From: Nonomuraea polychroma
GTDB lineage: Bacteria; Actinomycetota; Actinomycetes; Streptosporangiales; Streptosporangiaceae
Direction of reading: 5' to 3'
DNA length: 64,000 nucleotides
NCBI RefSeq assembly: GCF_004011505.1
Contig: NZ_SAUN01000001.1
Span: forward strand, 4,960,001-5,024,000
In this document: positions 32,663 through 40,087 of the stretch, one piece after another
How positions within the stretch are numbered: position 1 is the first letter of the stretch
Layout: every line of letters starts with the position of its first letter
Program-made: the position numbers and the translations under genes
The notes under the pieces: generated by a model
Told to the model about the DNA's origin: nothing
The model's database searches: none
Seen by the model: only the letters and a program-made list of their open reading frames with translations

Positions 32663-34749
32663 ATCCTCTCCACCTCGATGACCAGCACCGACGTCGGGCG
32701 GAGCGCCGGGGCGGGCAGCCCGAGCTCGCCCAGCGCGGCGCCGGGCAGCCGCACCGGCGCCGCGGCCCACTCCGGCATCGCGGCCCACGGCGGCATCGCC
32801 GCGCCCTGGGGGACGGGCCCGGCCACGCGCACCTCGTACAGGGCGGCGGGGTCGAGGCCCGGCAGCCGCAGCGGCGCGGGCGCGGACTCCACGCGGGAGG
32901 TCAGCTGGACGTAGCCGAACACGCCGCGCTCGGGCAGCACCACGCCGTGCAGCAGCGACGACGGGTCGGGGTGGTCAGCCCGGACCACCTTCCCGGCGTG
33001 CAGCACCGGCCGCAGCCGCTTGTGCAGGGCGATCCACGTGGCCAGTTCGTCGAGGTCGGCCTCGCTCGCCGAGGTCAGGTCCCATTCCACGCCCATGTGC
33101 CCGAACAACGCCGTGCCGGCGCGGAAGGCCAGCGGCAGCGCCCGGCCGGTGATGTGGTCGCGCGGCGCGCCGACGTGGGCGCCCATCCGCTCCGGCGGCA
33201 CGAGCAGCCCCGTCCAGCGCTGGATGGCCTGCCGGTCGAGGGCGTCGTTGCTGTCGGAGGTCCACACCCGGTCGGTGCGGGCGAGGATGCCGTAGTCGAC
33301 GCGGGCGCCGCCGGACGAGCACGACTCGATCTCCAGCCCGGGGTGGCGGCGGCGCAGCTCGTCCAGCAGCCGGTAGGTCGCCTCCGTCTGGGCGTGCACG
33401 CCGGCCACGCCGTCGTGGACGGGCTCGGCGATGTCGCGGTTGTGGTCCCACTTGATGTAGTCGAGCGCGTACTCGCCGACCAGGGTGTCGAGCCGCTCCA
33501 GCAGGTAGGCGTACGCCCCCGGCTCCGCCAGGTCGAGCGTCTGCTGGTTGCGTTGCGGCGGCGGCATCCGCTCCGACCGGCCGAGGATCCAGTCGGGGTG
33601 GGCGCGGGCCAGGTCGGAGTCCTCGTTGATCATCTCCGGCTCGAACCAGAGCCCGAACTGCATGCCGTGCTTGCGCACGTGGTCGGCCAGCGGGTGCAAC
33701 CCGTCCGGCCAGACCCCCTCGTCGACGTACCAGTCGCCGAGCCCGGCGCGGTCGTGGCGGCGGTGGCGGAACCAGCCGTCGTCGAGCACGAACCGCTCGA
33801 TCCCGGCGGCCGCGGCCTTGTCGGCCAGCTCCAGCAGCCGGTCGAGGCCGTGGTCGAAGTAGGTGGCCTCCCAGTTGTTGAGCGTGACCGGCCGGACCGG
33901 GAGCGGGCGGGCGGCCCGCAGGTGCTCGTGCAGCCGGGCGCTCGCCTCGTCCAGGCCGCTGCCGGACCAGGTGAAGTACACCAGCGGCGTGCGGTAGCTC
34001 TCCCCCTCGGCCAGCGTGATCTCGCCGGGCTCGAGCAGCTCGCCCGCGGCCAGCAGCGCGAGCTGCTCGTGCAGCCGCTCGGCGTAGTGCACGTGGTTGC
34101 CGCTCCAGCCGGCGTGCACCGCCCACACCTCACCGCCGCGGAAGCCGAACCCGTCGGTGCCGGCCACGAGCAGCCCGGTGGCGTCGTGCCCGGTGCGGCC
34201 TCGCCGGTTCTCCCTGCTCCACACGCCGTGCCCGAACGGCCTGCGCTGCGGCACCTTCTCCAGCGCCCACCGGCCGGTGAAGTCCAGCAGCTCGCCGGCC
34301 CGCGCGGGCACCGGCAGCGCGCAGGTCAGCCCCGCCAGCCGGTACGGCGTGGCAGCGGTGTTGGTCACCGTGTGCCGCAGCGTCACCAGGCCGCCCGCGT
34401 CCATGGCCAGCTCGCTCACCAGCGCCAGTCCCGCCTGCTCGTCGGAGGCGGCGATGGTCACCGTGCCGCCGGCGCCCGGGGCGGCGTCCACGTCGAGCCG
34501 GTCGAGGGTCCACCGGACCGGCCAGTGCTCGCCGGTCCTGGTGCCCGACAGGCCCGGCCTGCCGTACCAGCTGTCGCCCTGGGCGGGCAGCAGCGGCAGC
34601 GCGGGTGCCGGGGAGCCAAGCGCGGGAAGGAGGTCGGGCCCGGCGACGGGGCCGAGGTCCGCGCCGAAGTGGCGCACCCGCGGCAGGCCCTGGCCGTCGG
34701 TGTCGAGCAGCAGGGCCGTGCCCGCGGCGGAGAGGATCACGGGGGACAA
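32659..34749 (-). CDS. alpha-galactosidase, glycoside hydrolase family 36
   Basis: A 696-residue cytoplasmic enzyme that removes terminal alpha-1,6-galactose from melibiose, raffinose-type sugars or galactomannan fragments. The N-terminal beta-sandwich (1-280) precedes the catalytic barrel: FVLDDGWF, FGLWFEPEMI, YIKWDHNRD with nucleophile Asp435, ESCSSGGARVDYG, and WTSDSNDA containing the acid/base Asp. The start is a TTG at 34749 supported by AAGGAG 7 nt upstream; GTG 34740 is the alternative. No transporter or regulator gene is adjacent. Confidence 0.92.
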   Translation of the reverse strand: MSPVILSAAGTALLLDTDGQGLPRVRHFGADLGPVAGPDLLPALGSPAPALPLLPAQGDSWYGRPGLSGTRTGEHWPVRWTLDRLDVDAAPGAGGTVTIAASDEQAGLALVSELAMDAGGLVTLRHTVTNTAATPYRLAGLTCALPVPARAGELLDFTGRWALEKVPQRRPFGHGVWSRENRRGRTGHDATGLLVAGTDGFGFRGGEVWAVHAGWSGNHVHYAERLHEQLALLAAGELLEPGEITLAEGESYRTPLVYFTWSGSGLDEASARLHEHLRAARPLPVRPVTLNNWEATYFDHGLDRLLELADKAAAAGIERFVLDDGWFRHRRHDRAGLGDWYVDEGVWPDGLHPLADHVRKHGMQFGLWFEPEMINEDSDLARAHPDWILGRSERMPPPQRNQQTLDLAEPGAYAYLLERLDTLVGEYALDYIKWDHNRDIAEPVHDGVAGVHAQTEATYRLLDELRRRHPGLEIESCSSGGARVDYGILARTDRVWTSDSNDALDRQAIQRWTGLLVPPERMGAHVGAPRDHITGRALPLAFRAGTALFGHMGVEWDLTSASEADLDELATWIALHKRLRPVLHAGKVVRADHPDPSSLLHGVVLPERGVFGYVQLTSRVESAPAPLRLPGLDPAALYEVRVAGPVPQGAAMPPWAAMPEWAAAPVRLPGAALGELGLPAPALRPTSVLVIEVERI

Positions 34750-34884
34750 AGTCGGGCTCCTTACTCAGGCGGGGGTGTGACCTGAGTGGAGACGCTACCT
34801 GAATCGATGGTTCTCGCCGGTCGCGGGGCGGCCCTTCCGGGACGGGAGCCGGAGGGGCCGGGAGGGGAAAGGCCGTTCGGGAGG

Positions 34885-35167
34885 TCAGACGGAGATGCGG
34901 CCCGCGCCCGCGGCCCTCGGTGCTGTCGCCGTCGTCGTGGCCGGGCAGCATGGTCTTGCTGTGGTAGGAGACCTTGTTCCACGAGATGGTGACGGAGTCG
35001 CCGGCCCGCTTGACGTCCACGGCGGCGTCGTAGCCGTTGCCGAAGGAGTTGTGGCCGATCCAGACGCGGCGCCGCTGGCCGGCAGGGCGCTGGTCAGCGC
35101 CGAGGCGGAGGTGACCGTGACGCGCCGGTGCGGCCGCCGCGGAGGTGGCCGCCGCGATGCCGGCCAT
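34885..35167 (-). pseudogene. remnant of a secreted pectate lyase
   Basis: Minus-strand fragments of a family 1 pectate lyase. A signal-peptide-like piece (MAGIAAATSAAAAPA) is in one frame, VTVTSASALTSALPA in another, and WIGHNSFGNGYDAAVDVKRA followed by SVTISWNKVSYHSKTMLPGH back in the first. The last part matches the conserved Asp/Trp-Asn and His-x-Lys-Thr-Met core. The roughly 100 residues that should separate the mature N-terminus from this core are missing, and two frame changes occur. The gene is dead. Confidence 0.6.
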
Positions 35168-35189
35168 TGGCGATCCCGCCCGTGATCGA

Positions 35190-35208
35190 TTAGGTTAGGC
35201 TCACCTAA
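35190..35208 (+). promoter_or_regulatory. iron box (DtxR/IdeR-type operator)
   Basis: TTAGGTTAGGCTCACCTAA is a 19-bp palindrome that differs at one position from the classic actinobacterial consensus TTAGGTTAGSCTAACCTAA. It lies 18 bp upstream of the siderophore-interacting protein start, where an Fe2+-loaded DtxR/IdeR homologue would block transcription. The gene should therefore be induced by iron starvation. Confidence 0.92.
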
Positions 35209-35226
35209 TGTCGATGGAGGTCGGGG

Positions 35227-36123
35227 ATGAGCGAGCCCTTCCACATGTTCCACGTCCGGGTCGAGCGGCTGCAGCGGCTGAGCCCGTCGTTCCTGCGGGT
35301 GACGTTCACCGGAGAGGATCTCCATCACTTCGCCGACAACGGGTTCGACCAGCGCATCAAGCTCATCCTGCCGGTTCCCGGGCACGGCCTGGCCTACCTG
35401 CCGACCGGGCCCGACTGGTTCATGAAATGGCGGGCGCTCGACGACGACAAGCGCAACCCGATGCGCACGTACACCGCCAGGCAGGTGCGCAGGGAGGTCG
35501 GCGAGGTGGATGTCGACGTGGTCATGCACCCCGGCGGCGACGGCCCGGTCGCCCAGTGGGCGGAGCGGGTGCGGCCCGGCGACATCGCCGTCCTCATGGG
35601 CCCCAACGCCCGCTATGACGGATGGCACGGCGGCCTGGAGTTCCGCCCGCCGGCCGGAAGCAAGACCGTGCTCATCGCGGGCGACGAGACCGCCGTGCCC
35701 GCGATCTGCTCCGTGCTCGAACGCCTGCCCGCCGGGGTCGTGGGCGAGGCCCTCATGGAGGTCCCCTGCGAGGACGACTTCCTGCCGGTCCAGACCGCCT
35801 GCTCGGTGAAGGTCGGCTGGCTGGCCAGGAACGGCGCCGAGCGCGGCGGCCTGCTCGTGCCCGCCGTGCGGGCCGCGGCCGAGCGGCTGCTGCCGCCGCT
35901 GCTGCCGCAGCCCGAGGTCTTCGACGACGTGGACGTCGACGCCGAGGAACTGTGGGAGGTTCCACAGGAGGAGGCGGCCGACTCGCTGTACGCGTGGCTG
36001 GCCGGCGAGGCGGCCGTGATCAAGACCCTGCGCAGGCACCTGGTGGCCGAGCGCGGGATGGATCGGCGCGCGGTGGCGTTCATGGGCTACTGGCGGCACG
36101 GCCGCGCCGAGGTCAACGCGTAA
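35227..36123 (+). CDS. siderophore-interacting protein (ferric-siderophore reductase, ViuB/SIP family)
   Basis: A 298-residue flavin-binding cytoplasmic reductase that releases iron from imported ferric siderophores. The FAD-binding barrel has RTYTARQVRREVGEVDVDVV, where the R-x-Y-T motif contacts the flavin. The NAD(P)H-binding half contains LIAGDETAVPAICSVLERLP and the C-terminal WLAGEAAVIKTLRRHL and GYWRHGRAE signatures. ATG 35227 has GGAGG 6 nt upstream. Its iron box is described separately. No siderophore transporter is next to it. Confidence 0.93.
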   Translation: MSEPFHMFHVRVERLQRLSPSFLRVTFTGEDLHHFADNGFDQRIKLILPVPGHGLAYLPTGPDWFMKWRALDDDKRNPMRTYTARQVRREVGEVDVDVVMHPGGDGPVAQWAERVRPGDIAVLMGPNARYDGWHGGLEFRPPAGSKTVLIAGDETAVPAICSVLERLPAGVVGEALMEVPCEDDFLPVQTACSVKVGWLARNGAERGGLLVPAVRAAAERLLPPLLPQPEVFDDVDVDAEELWEVPQEEAADSLYAWLAGEAAVIKTLRRHLVAERGMDRRAVAFMGYWRHGRAEVNA

Positions 36124-36880
36124 GACCGTCCGCCACGACCCGGCGCTCCTCGGGGGTGGGCGTACGCGTCCAGGTCAGACCCGGCCCGCCGGCGGCGAGC
36201 ACGCCGGACACGACCTCGCGCAGCAGCTCGCCTGCCGCCGCGTCGGGCTGCTTCTCGCGGGCCTCCTGATAGAGGTCGAGCACGCGGGCGAGGTCCAGCA
36301 TCATCGTGTTGGCCTCTTGGCACGTTCCCACCCCGGCCTGCTCCTCCGCGGGCTCGCCTACGGCCACGGCCACCCACAGCGCTCCCCGGTCCTCGTCGCT
36401 CGACCAGGACGCTCCCGGCGGGCACACCATCGCCCGCACGGCGTCGGTGAAGGCCGCCCGATCCATGCCGTCCACCTCTCCGGCGAGCCACTCCGGCCGC
36501 AGGTGCAGCACCCCGGGCCGCTCGGCGGCGGTGAACCGTGCCATCAAGGCGGCGACCGTACCGTGCGGATCGTGCATCGCGGCGTCGCCCAGGGCGGTGA
36601 AGGCGTCGGCGAGCAGCCGCAGGGAGATCAGCCGGGGCGGGTCGTCTGTCGTGAGCAGGCCCTGCTCGCCCATGAGGCGCACGGTGTTCCCCGCGTCGTG
36701 GTAGGCCCGCAGGCCCTCCATGAACGCGGCCTCGGCCTCGGGCGTGAGGCGCCGTTCCCAGTCCCACGTCCGCTCGACCTCGAACAGGCCGCCGGCGTCA
36801 CCGCTGACCGGGCCACGGCGAAGCCACCAGACCACCATTCCCACGACGATGGCGGCCAGCCCCGCGGCTGCGATCCACAC
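36113..36880 (-). CDS. membrane-anchored protein of unknown function
   Basis: A 255-residue protein with one N-terminal transmembrane helix (residues 2-20; WIAAAGLAAIVVGMVVWWL) and a predicted mainly helical, acidic soluble part (about 30-250). I do not recognise the family. The 3' end overlaps the convergent SIP gene by 11 bp, and the start is GTG at 36880. Codon usage is normal for the window, so it is probably a real gene. Confidence 0.65.
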   Translation of the reverse strand: MWIAAAGLAAIVVGMVVWWLRRGPVSGDAGGLFEVERTWDWERRLTPEAEAAFMEGLRAYHDAGNTVRLMGEQGLLTTDDPPRLISLRLLADAFTALGDAAMHDPHGTVAALMARFTAAERPGVLHLRPEWLAGEVDGMDRAAFTDAVRAMVCPPGASWSSDEDRGALWVAVAVGEPAEEQAGVGTCQEANTMMLDLARVLDLYQEAREKQPDAAAGELLREVVSGVLAAGGPGLTWTRTPTPEERRVVADGLTR

Positions 36881-37431
36881 CTTGCGCCACCCCCTCGTAC
36901 CTGCCGGGCTAGCAGCGTAGTGTGATCTTTCCCCACAAACTCCGAATTTCGGGAAAATGCCCTGTCCGTCCTTCCGGCATCACGCCGGAAGGACGGTTCC
37001 TCCACGGGCCCCTCCTGCAGACCGCCCGGTCGGCAAGGCGGCCGGCCCCCCAGACCGGCCGCCGCGACCCCGCCCACCGGCGTCCTGCCCCCAGTACACG
37101 CGGGGCACCGCAGGCGGAAAAGGTAAAAAGCCACAGAACTGGCCGCACGCCTGCACATCAGCGCCGAGCCAGTCTCTCTCCTCCTTCTCGGCCTCAAAGG
37201 GAGCTATGGGGCGCTTTTGTGCAACCACGTAATCGGAATTGTTTTCCCGAGGAATTCTCCTGTCCACCAGATACCGCCGCGCAGCTCTCGACGTACGCGA
37301 CCAGGCAGGTAAACTTCATTCCGGAAGCACGCAGTCGCGTTGAGTGACATGCGCATCTGGTGTCTACGGCAAGGGCGGGTCCGCGCACAGCGACTGGGTG
37401 TTCCCGGCCCTGACAGAGCGCGGAGCCGGAC
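36881..37431. other. intergenic region with a perfect stem-loop, no gene seen
   Basis: About 550 bp between divergent genes has mixed base composition (AT-richer at 36915-36960 and 37130-37320) and no frame with coding bias or ribosome site. It contains a perfect 13-bp stem (36966-36978 with 36984-36996, 5-nt loop) that is not followed by a T run on either strand. The structure could be part of an untranslated leader or a small RNA; nothing more can be said. Confidence 0.5.
36966..36996. repeat. perfect 13-bp inverted repeat (stem-loop)
   Basis: CCGTCCTTCCGGC pairs exactly with GCCGGAAGGACGG across the 5-nt loop ATCAC. It lies upstream of both flanking genes, so it is not a simple terminator for either. 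It might be a leader structure or a protein-binding site. Confidence 0.8.
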
Positions 37432-37749
37432 ATGGACCCACTACACCTGACCACCAGCCACCGCGACGGCACCGTGACGGTCGCCGTGTCCGGCGAGCTG
37501 GACATCGCCACCACCGAGCTGCTCCGCAGCCACCTGCTCACGCTGCTGCGGGAGGCCTGCGGTGCCCCGCAGGCCTCGATGATCATCGAGGTCAGCCGCC
37601 TGTCCTTCATCGACGCGGCCGGGCTCGGCATTCTCATCTCCGTGTACAACCACGCCCAGCGCCAGCACACGCCGCTGCGGATCGCGGGCGTCCCGCCCGC
37701 CATGCGGCGGCTGCTGCGGATCACCGGGCTCGACGGCCGCCTCGCATGA
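37432..37749 (+). CDS. STAS-domain protein (anti-sigma factor antagonist-like)
   Basis: A 105-residue single STAS domain. The core VAVSGELDIATTELLRSHL and SRLSFIDAAGLGILISVYN match anti-sigma factor antagonists that release sigma factors by binding their anti-sigma kinase. In canonical members the loop reads Asp-Ser-Ser/Thr-Gly and the last Ser/Thr is phosphorylated; here it is Asp61-Ala-Ala-Gly, so normal phospho-control is not possible. No anti-sigma kinase gene is adjacent. Confidence 0.85.
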   Translation: MDPLHLTTSHRDGTVTVAVSGELDIATTELLRSHLLTLLREACGAPQASMIIEVSRLSFIDAAGLGILISVYNHAQRQHTPLRIAGVPPAMRRLLRITGLDGRLA

Positions 37750-37784
37750 TCGGCGTCGCCCGCGTGCCCCGGTAGGTTGGGGAC

Positions 37785-39203
37785 GTGTCGATGATTCAGG
37801 TTCCCGAAGAGATACCGCTCAAGCTGGAAGACGGCTTCGACCGGATCACGCGCGAGCTCGCCCTGCCGGGCGAGTTCCCGCCTGCCGTGCTCGAAGAGGC
37901 CGGATGGGTCGCGGAGGTGCCCCGGCCGGGCGGTAAGGACCTCACCGACGTGCCGTTCGTCACCATCGACCCGCCCGGATCGATGGACCTCGACCAGGCC
38001 GTGCACCTGGAGCGGCTGCGCGGCGGCTACCGCGTCTGGTATGCCATCGCCGACGTCGGCGCGTTCGTGCGGCCCGGCGGCGTCATCGACGCCGAGGCCA
38101 GGGCCCGGGGCGAGACCGTCTATCTGCCGGCGGGCAAGGTGCCGCTGCACCCCCGCGTGTTGTCCGAGGGCGCGGCCAGCCTGCTGCCGGGCGTCCCGCG
38201 ACCGGCCGCGGTGTGGGTGATCGACCTCGACGCCGACGGCCGCACGGTGGGCGCGGACGTGCAGCGTGCCCTCATCCGCAGCCGCGAGCGCCTGGACTAC
38301 ACCTACGTGCAGGCGGCGGTCGACACCGGCACCGCCGACGGCACTCTGGGGCTGCTGGCCGAGATCGGCCGGCTCCGGCTGGCCCTGGAACGCGAGCGCG
38401 GCGGCGTCACCCTGCCCACACCCCAGCAGGAGGTGACGGCGGCCGACGGCGGTTACCGGCTGGAGTACCGGCTGCCCCTGCCGGCCGAGGCGTGGAACGC
38501 GCAGATCTCCCTGCTGACCGGCATGGCGGCGGCCGCGATGATGCTCGACGCCGAGATCGGCATCCTGCGGGTGCTGCCGCCGCCGCACTCCGGCGACCTG
38601 GCCAAGGTCCGCAGGGTGGCGGGGGCGCTGGGGGTGCCGTGGCCCGACGGCGCCGGGTACGGCGCCGTGGTGCACGACCTGGACCCGAAGAACCCTCAGC
38701 AGGCGGCGTTCCTGCACGAGTCCAGGGTGCTGCTGCGCGGCTCCGGCTACGAGGCCTTCGACGGGGCGCCGCCGAAGGAGGCCGGGCACGCGGCGGTGGC
38801 CGCACCGTACGCACACGTCACGGCCCCGCTGCGGCGCCTGGTCGACCGGTACGCGACGGAGGTGTGCCTGGCGATCGCCGCGGGCGAGCCGGTGCCCTCC
38901 GACGTGCGCGCGAGCCTGGCGAGCCTGCCCGCTCTCATGGCGTCCTCCGGGCGGCGCGCCGCCGCCGTGGACCGGGCCTGCGTGGACCTGGTGGAGGCGT
39001 TCCTGCTGCGGGACCGGCTCGGGCAGGCGTTCGAGGCGGTGGTGATCGACGTGGACGAGCGGCGCGGCGGCGGCCAGGTGCAACTCACCGACCCCGCGGT
39101 GATCGCCCGCTGCGACGGGCCCGTCCCCCTCGGCGAGCAGGTCACGGTACGGCTGACGCGAGCGGACCCGGCCACCCGCGAGGTCCGTTTCACCCTGACC
39201 TGA
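37785..39203 (+). CDS. RNB-domain ribonuclease (RNase II/R family)
   Basis: A 472-residue 3'-5' exoribonuclease. The catalytic RNB motif is TIDPPGSMDLDQAVHLERL with the clustered metal-binding Asp residues; the C-terminal VAAPYAHVTAPLRRLVDRYA is the family's RNA-clamping segment. There is no clear N-terminal cold-shock domain and only a short C-terminal extension, as in the short actinobacterial RNB proteins. GTG 37785 is preceded by TAGGTT with a 6-nt spacer, suggesting a leaderless mRNA; ATG 37791 is possible. Confidence 0.9.
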   Translation: MSMIQVPEEIPLKLEDGFDRITRELALPGEFPPAVLEEAGWVAEVPRPGGKDLTDVPFVTIDPPGSMDLDQAVHLERLRGGYRVWYAIADVGAFVRPGGVIDAEARARGETVYLPAGKVPLHPRVLSEGAASLLPGVPRPAAVWVIDLDADGRTVGADVQRALIRSRERLDYTYVQAAVDTGTADGTLGLLAEIGRLRLALERERGGVTLPTPQQEVTAADGGYRLEYRLPLPAEAWNAQISLLTGMAAAAMMLDAEIGILRVLPPPHSGDLAKVRRVAGALGVPWPDGAGYGAVVHDLDPKNPQQAAFLHESRVLLRGSGYEAFDGAPPKEAGHAAVAAPYAHVTAPLRRLVDRYATEVCLAIAAGEPVPSDVRASLASLPALMASSGRRAAAVDRACVDLVEAFLLRDRLGQAFEAVVIDVDERRGGGQVQLTDPAVIARCDGPVPLGEQVTVRLTRADPATREVRFTLT

Positions 39204-39206
39204 CCC

Positions 39207-39788
39207 TCAGCGTGGTCCGGCCCGCATGCCGTCGCAGATGACCTCCGCCAGCCGCACGGCCCCGCCTCTGGCCCGTGCTCGGCGCTCGGCCGCCAGGCAC
39301 CCTCGTAACAGGTCCCGCACGTCCTCGGTCACCAGGTCCCGCCGTACCGCGCCGGCCTGCTGCGCCCTGGCGAGCAGCCGGCCGAGGGCGGCGGCGAAGT
39401 CGTTCTCGAGTGCCGAGCCCGGCCGTAACGCCATCCCCGAGCCGTCGTCCAGCATGTCGCACAGCGCCTGGTTGGCCGAGGCCTGCTCGACCACCCGCGT
39501 GAACCATCCGAAGAACGCCTTGCCCGGGTCCTCCGCCGTGCCCAGCGCGCGGGCGTCGGCCACGAACCGCTCGATCCGCCCCAGCAGCACCGCCTCGAAC
39601 AGCGCCTCCTTGGTCGGGAAATGCCGGTAAACGGTGCCCACCCCGAAGCCGGCCCGGCGGGCGATCTCGTCGAAGGAGATGGTCAGGCCGTCGCTGGCCA
39701 ACGCCTCCTGGGCGATCTGCAGGACCCGCTCGCGGTTGCGGCGGGCGTCGGCGCGTAACGGCCTGGCCGTGCTGTGGTCGTCGCCCAT
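39207..39788 (-). CDS. TetR-family transcriptional regulator
   Basis: A 193-residue TetR-type repressor. The HTH is at about residues 15-60 (ISFDEIARRAGFGVGTVYRH, FPTKEALFEAV). The C-terminal domain belongs to the group with a conserved LCDMLDDGSG helix region often seen in regulators of hydrolases or exporters. It converges with the RNB gene (3-bp gap). A 16-bp palindrome covers its own promoter. The ABC exporter upstream on the same strand is a possible second target. Confidence 0.88.
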   Translation of the reverse strand: MGDDHSTARPLRADARRNRERVLQIAQEALASDGLTISFDEIARRAGFGVGTVYRHFPTKEALFEAVLLGRIERFVADARALGTAEDPGKAFFGWFTRVVEQASANQALCDMLDDGSGMALRPGSALENDFAAALGRLLARAQQAGAVRRDLVTEDVRDLLRGCLAAERRARARGGAVRLAEVICDGMRAGPR

Positions 39789-39816
39789 GATGTGCACCTG
39801 CCTTCTTCCTGACAAG

Positions 39817-39838
39817 CGGAGAGCGCTCTCCGATTCTA
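39817..39838 (-). promoter_or_regulatory. TetR promoter with 16-bp palindromic operator
   Basis: CGGAGAGCGCTCTCCG (39817-39832) is a perfect palindrome. Immediately upstream on the minus strand is TAGAAT (39838-39833), a good -10. A repressor on the palindrome would cover the transcription start, so the TetR gene is very likely autorepressed. Confidence 0.75.
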
Positions 39839-40047
39839 TCGAGCAGATGCGCCCCGCCATACACCCGCAACGAGCGCGGCCATCCCGATTCCGCCGGCTC
39901 CGGGAGTCCAGTGAATTCCCCTTAGGTGCCCATCTCACCGATGCCTATCGGCACAGGGGGCGGTGCCTCGCCCTGGTGGGCGGGTGTCGGCGTCGGCGGG
40001 TGCGACCCGCGGGCCCGGCGGTTGTCCCGTCCGCGCGGGCGGGGGGC

Positions 40048-40081
40048 GCACACGGCCCTGGCCGCAGTCGGGGCCGTGTGC
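40048..40081 (-). terminator. stem-loop terminator after the ABC exporter
   Basis: GCACACGGCCC (40048-40058) and GGGCCGTGTGC (40071-40081) form a perfect 11-bp stem with a 12-nt loop, 6 bp after the exporter's stop on the minus strand. There is no T run, as is common for actinobacterial terminators. Confidence 0.65.
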
Positions 40082-40087
40082 GGGCGC

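Noticed and set aside
37195..39083. Long minus-strand frame opposite the RNB and STAS genes
   Set aside because: It shows shadow composition (His/Arg/Gly-rich) and conflicts with two clearly recognised plus-strand genes.
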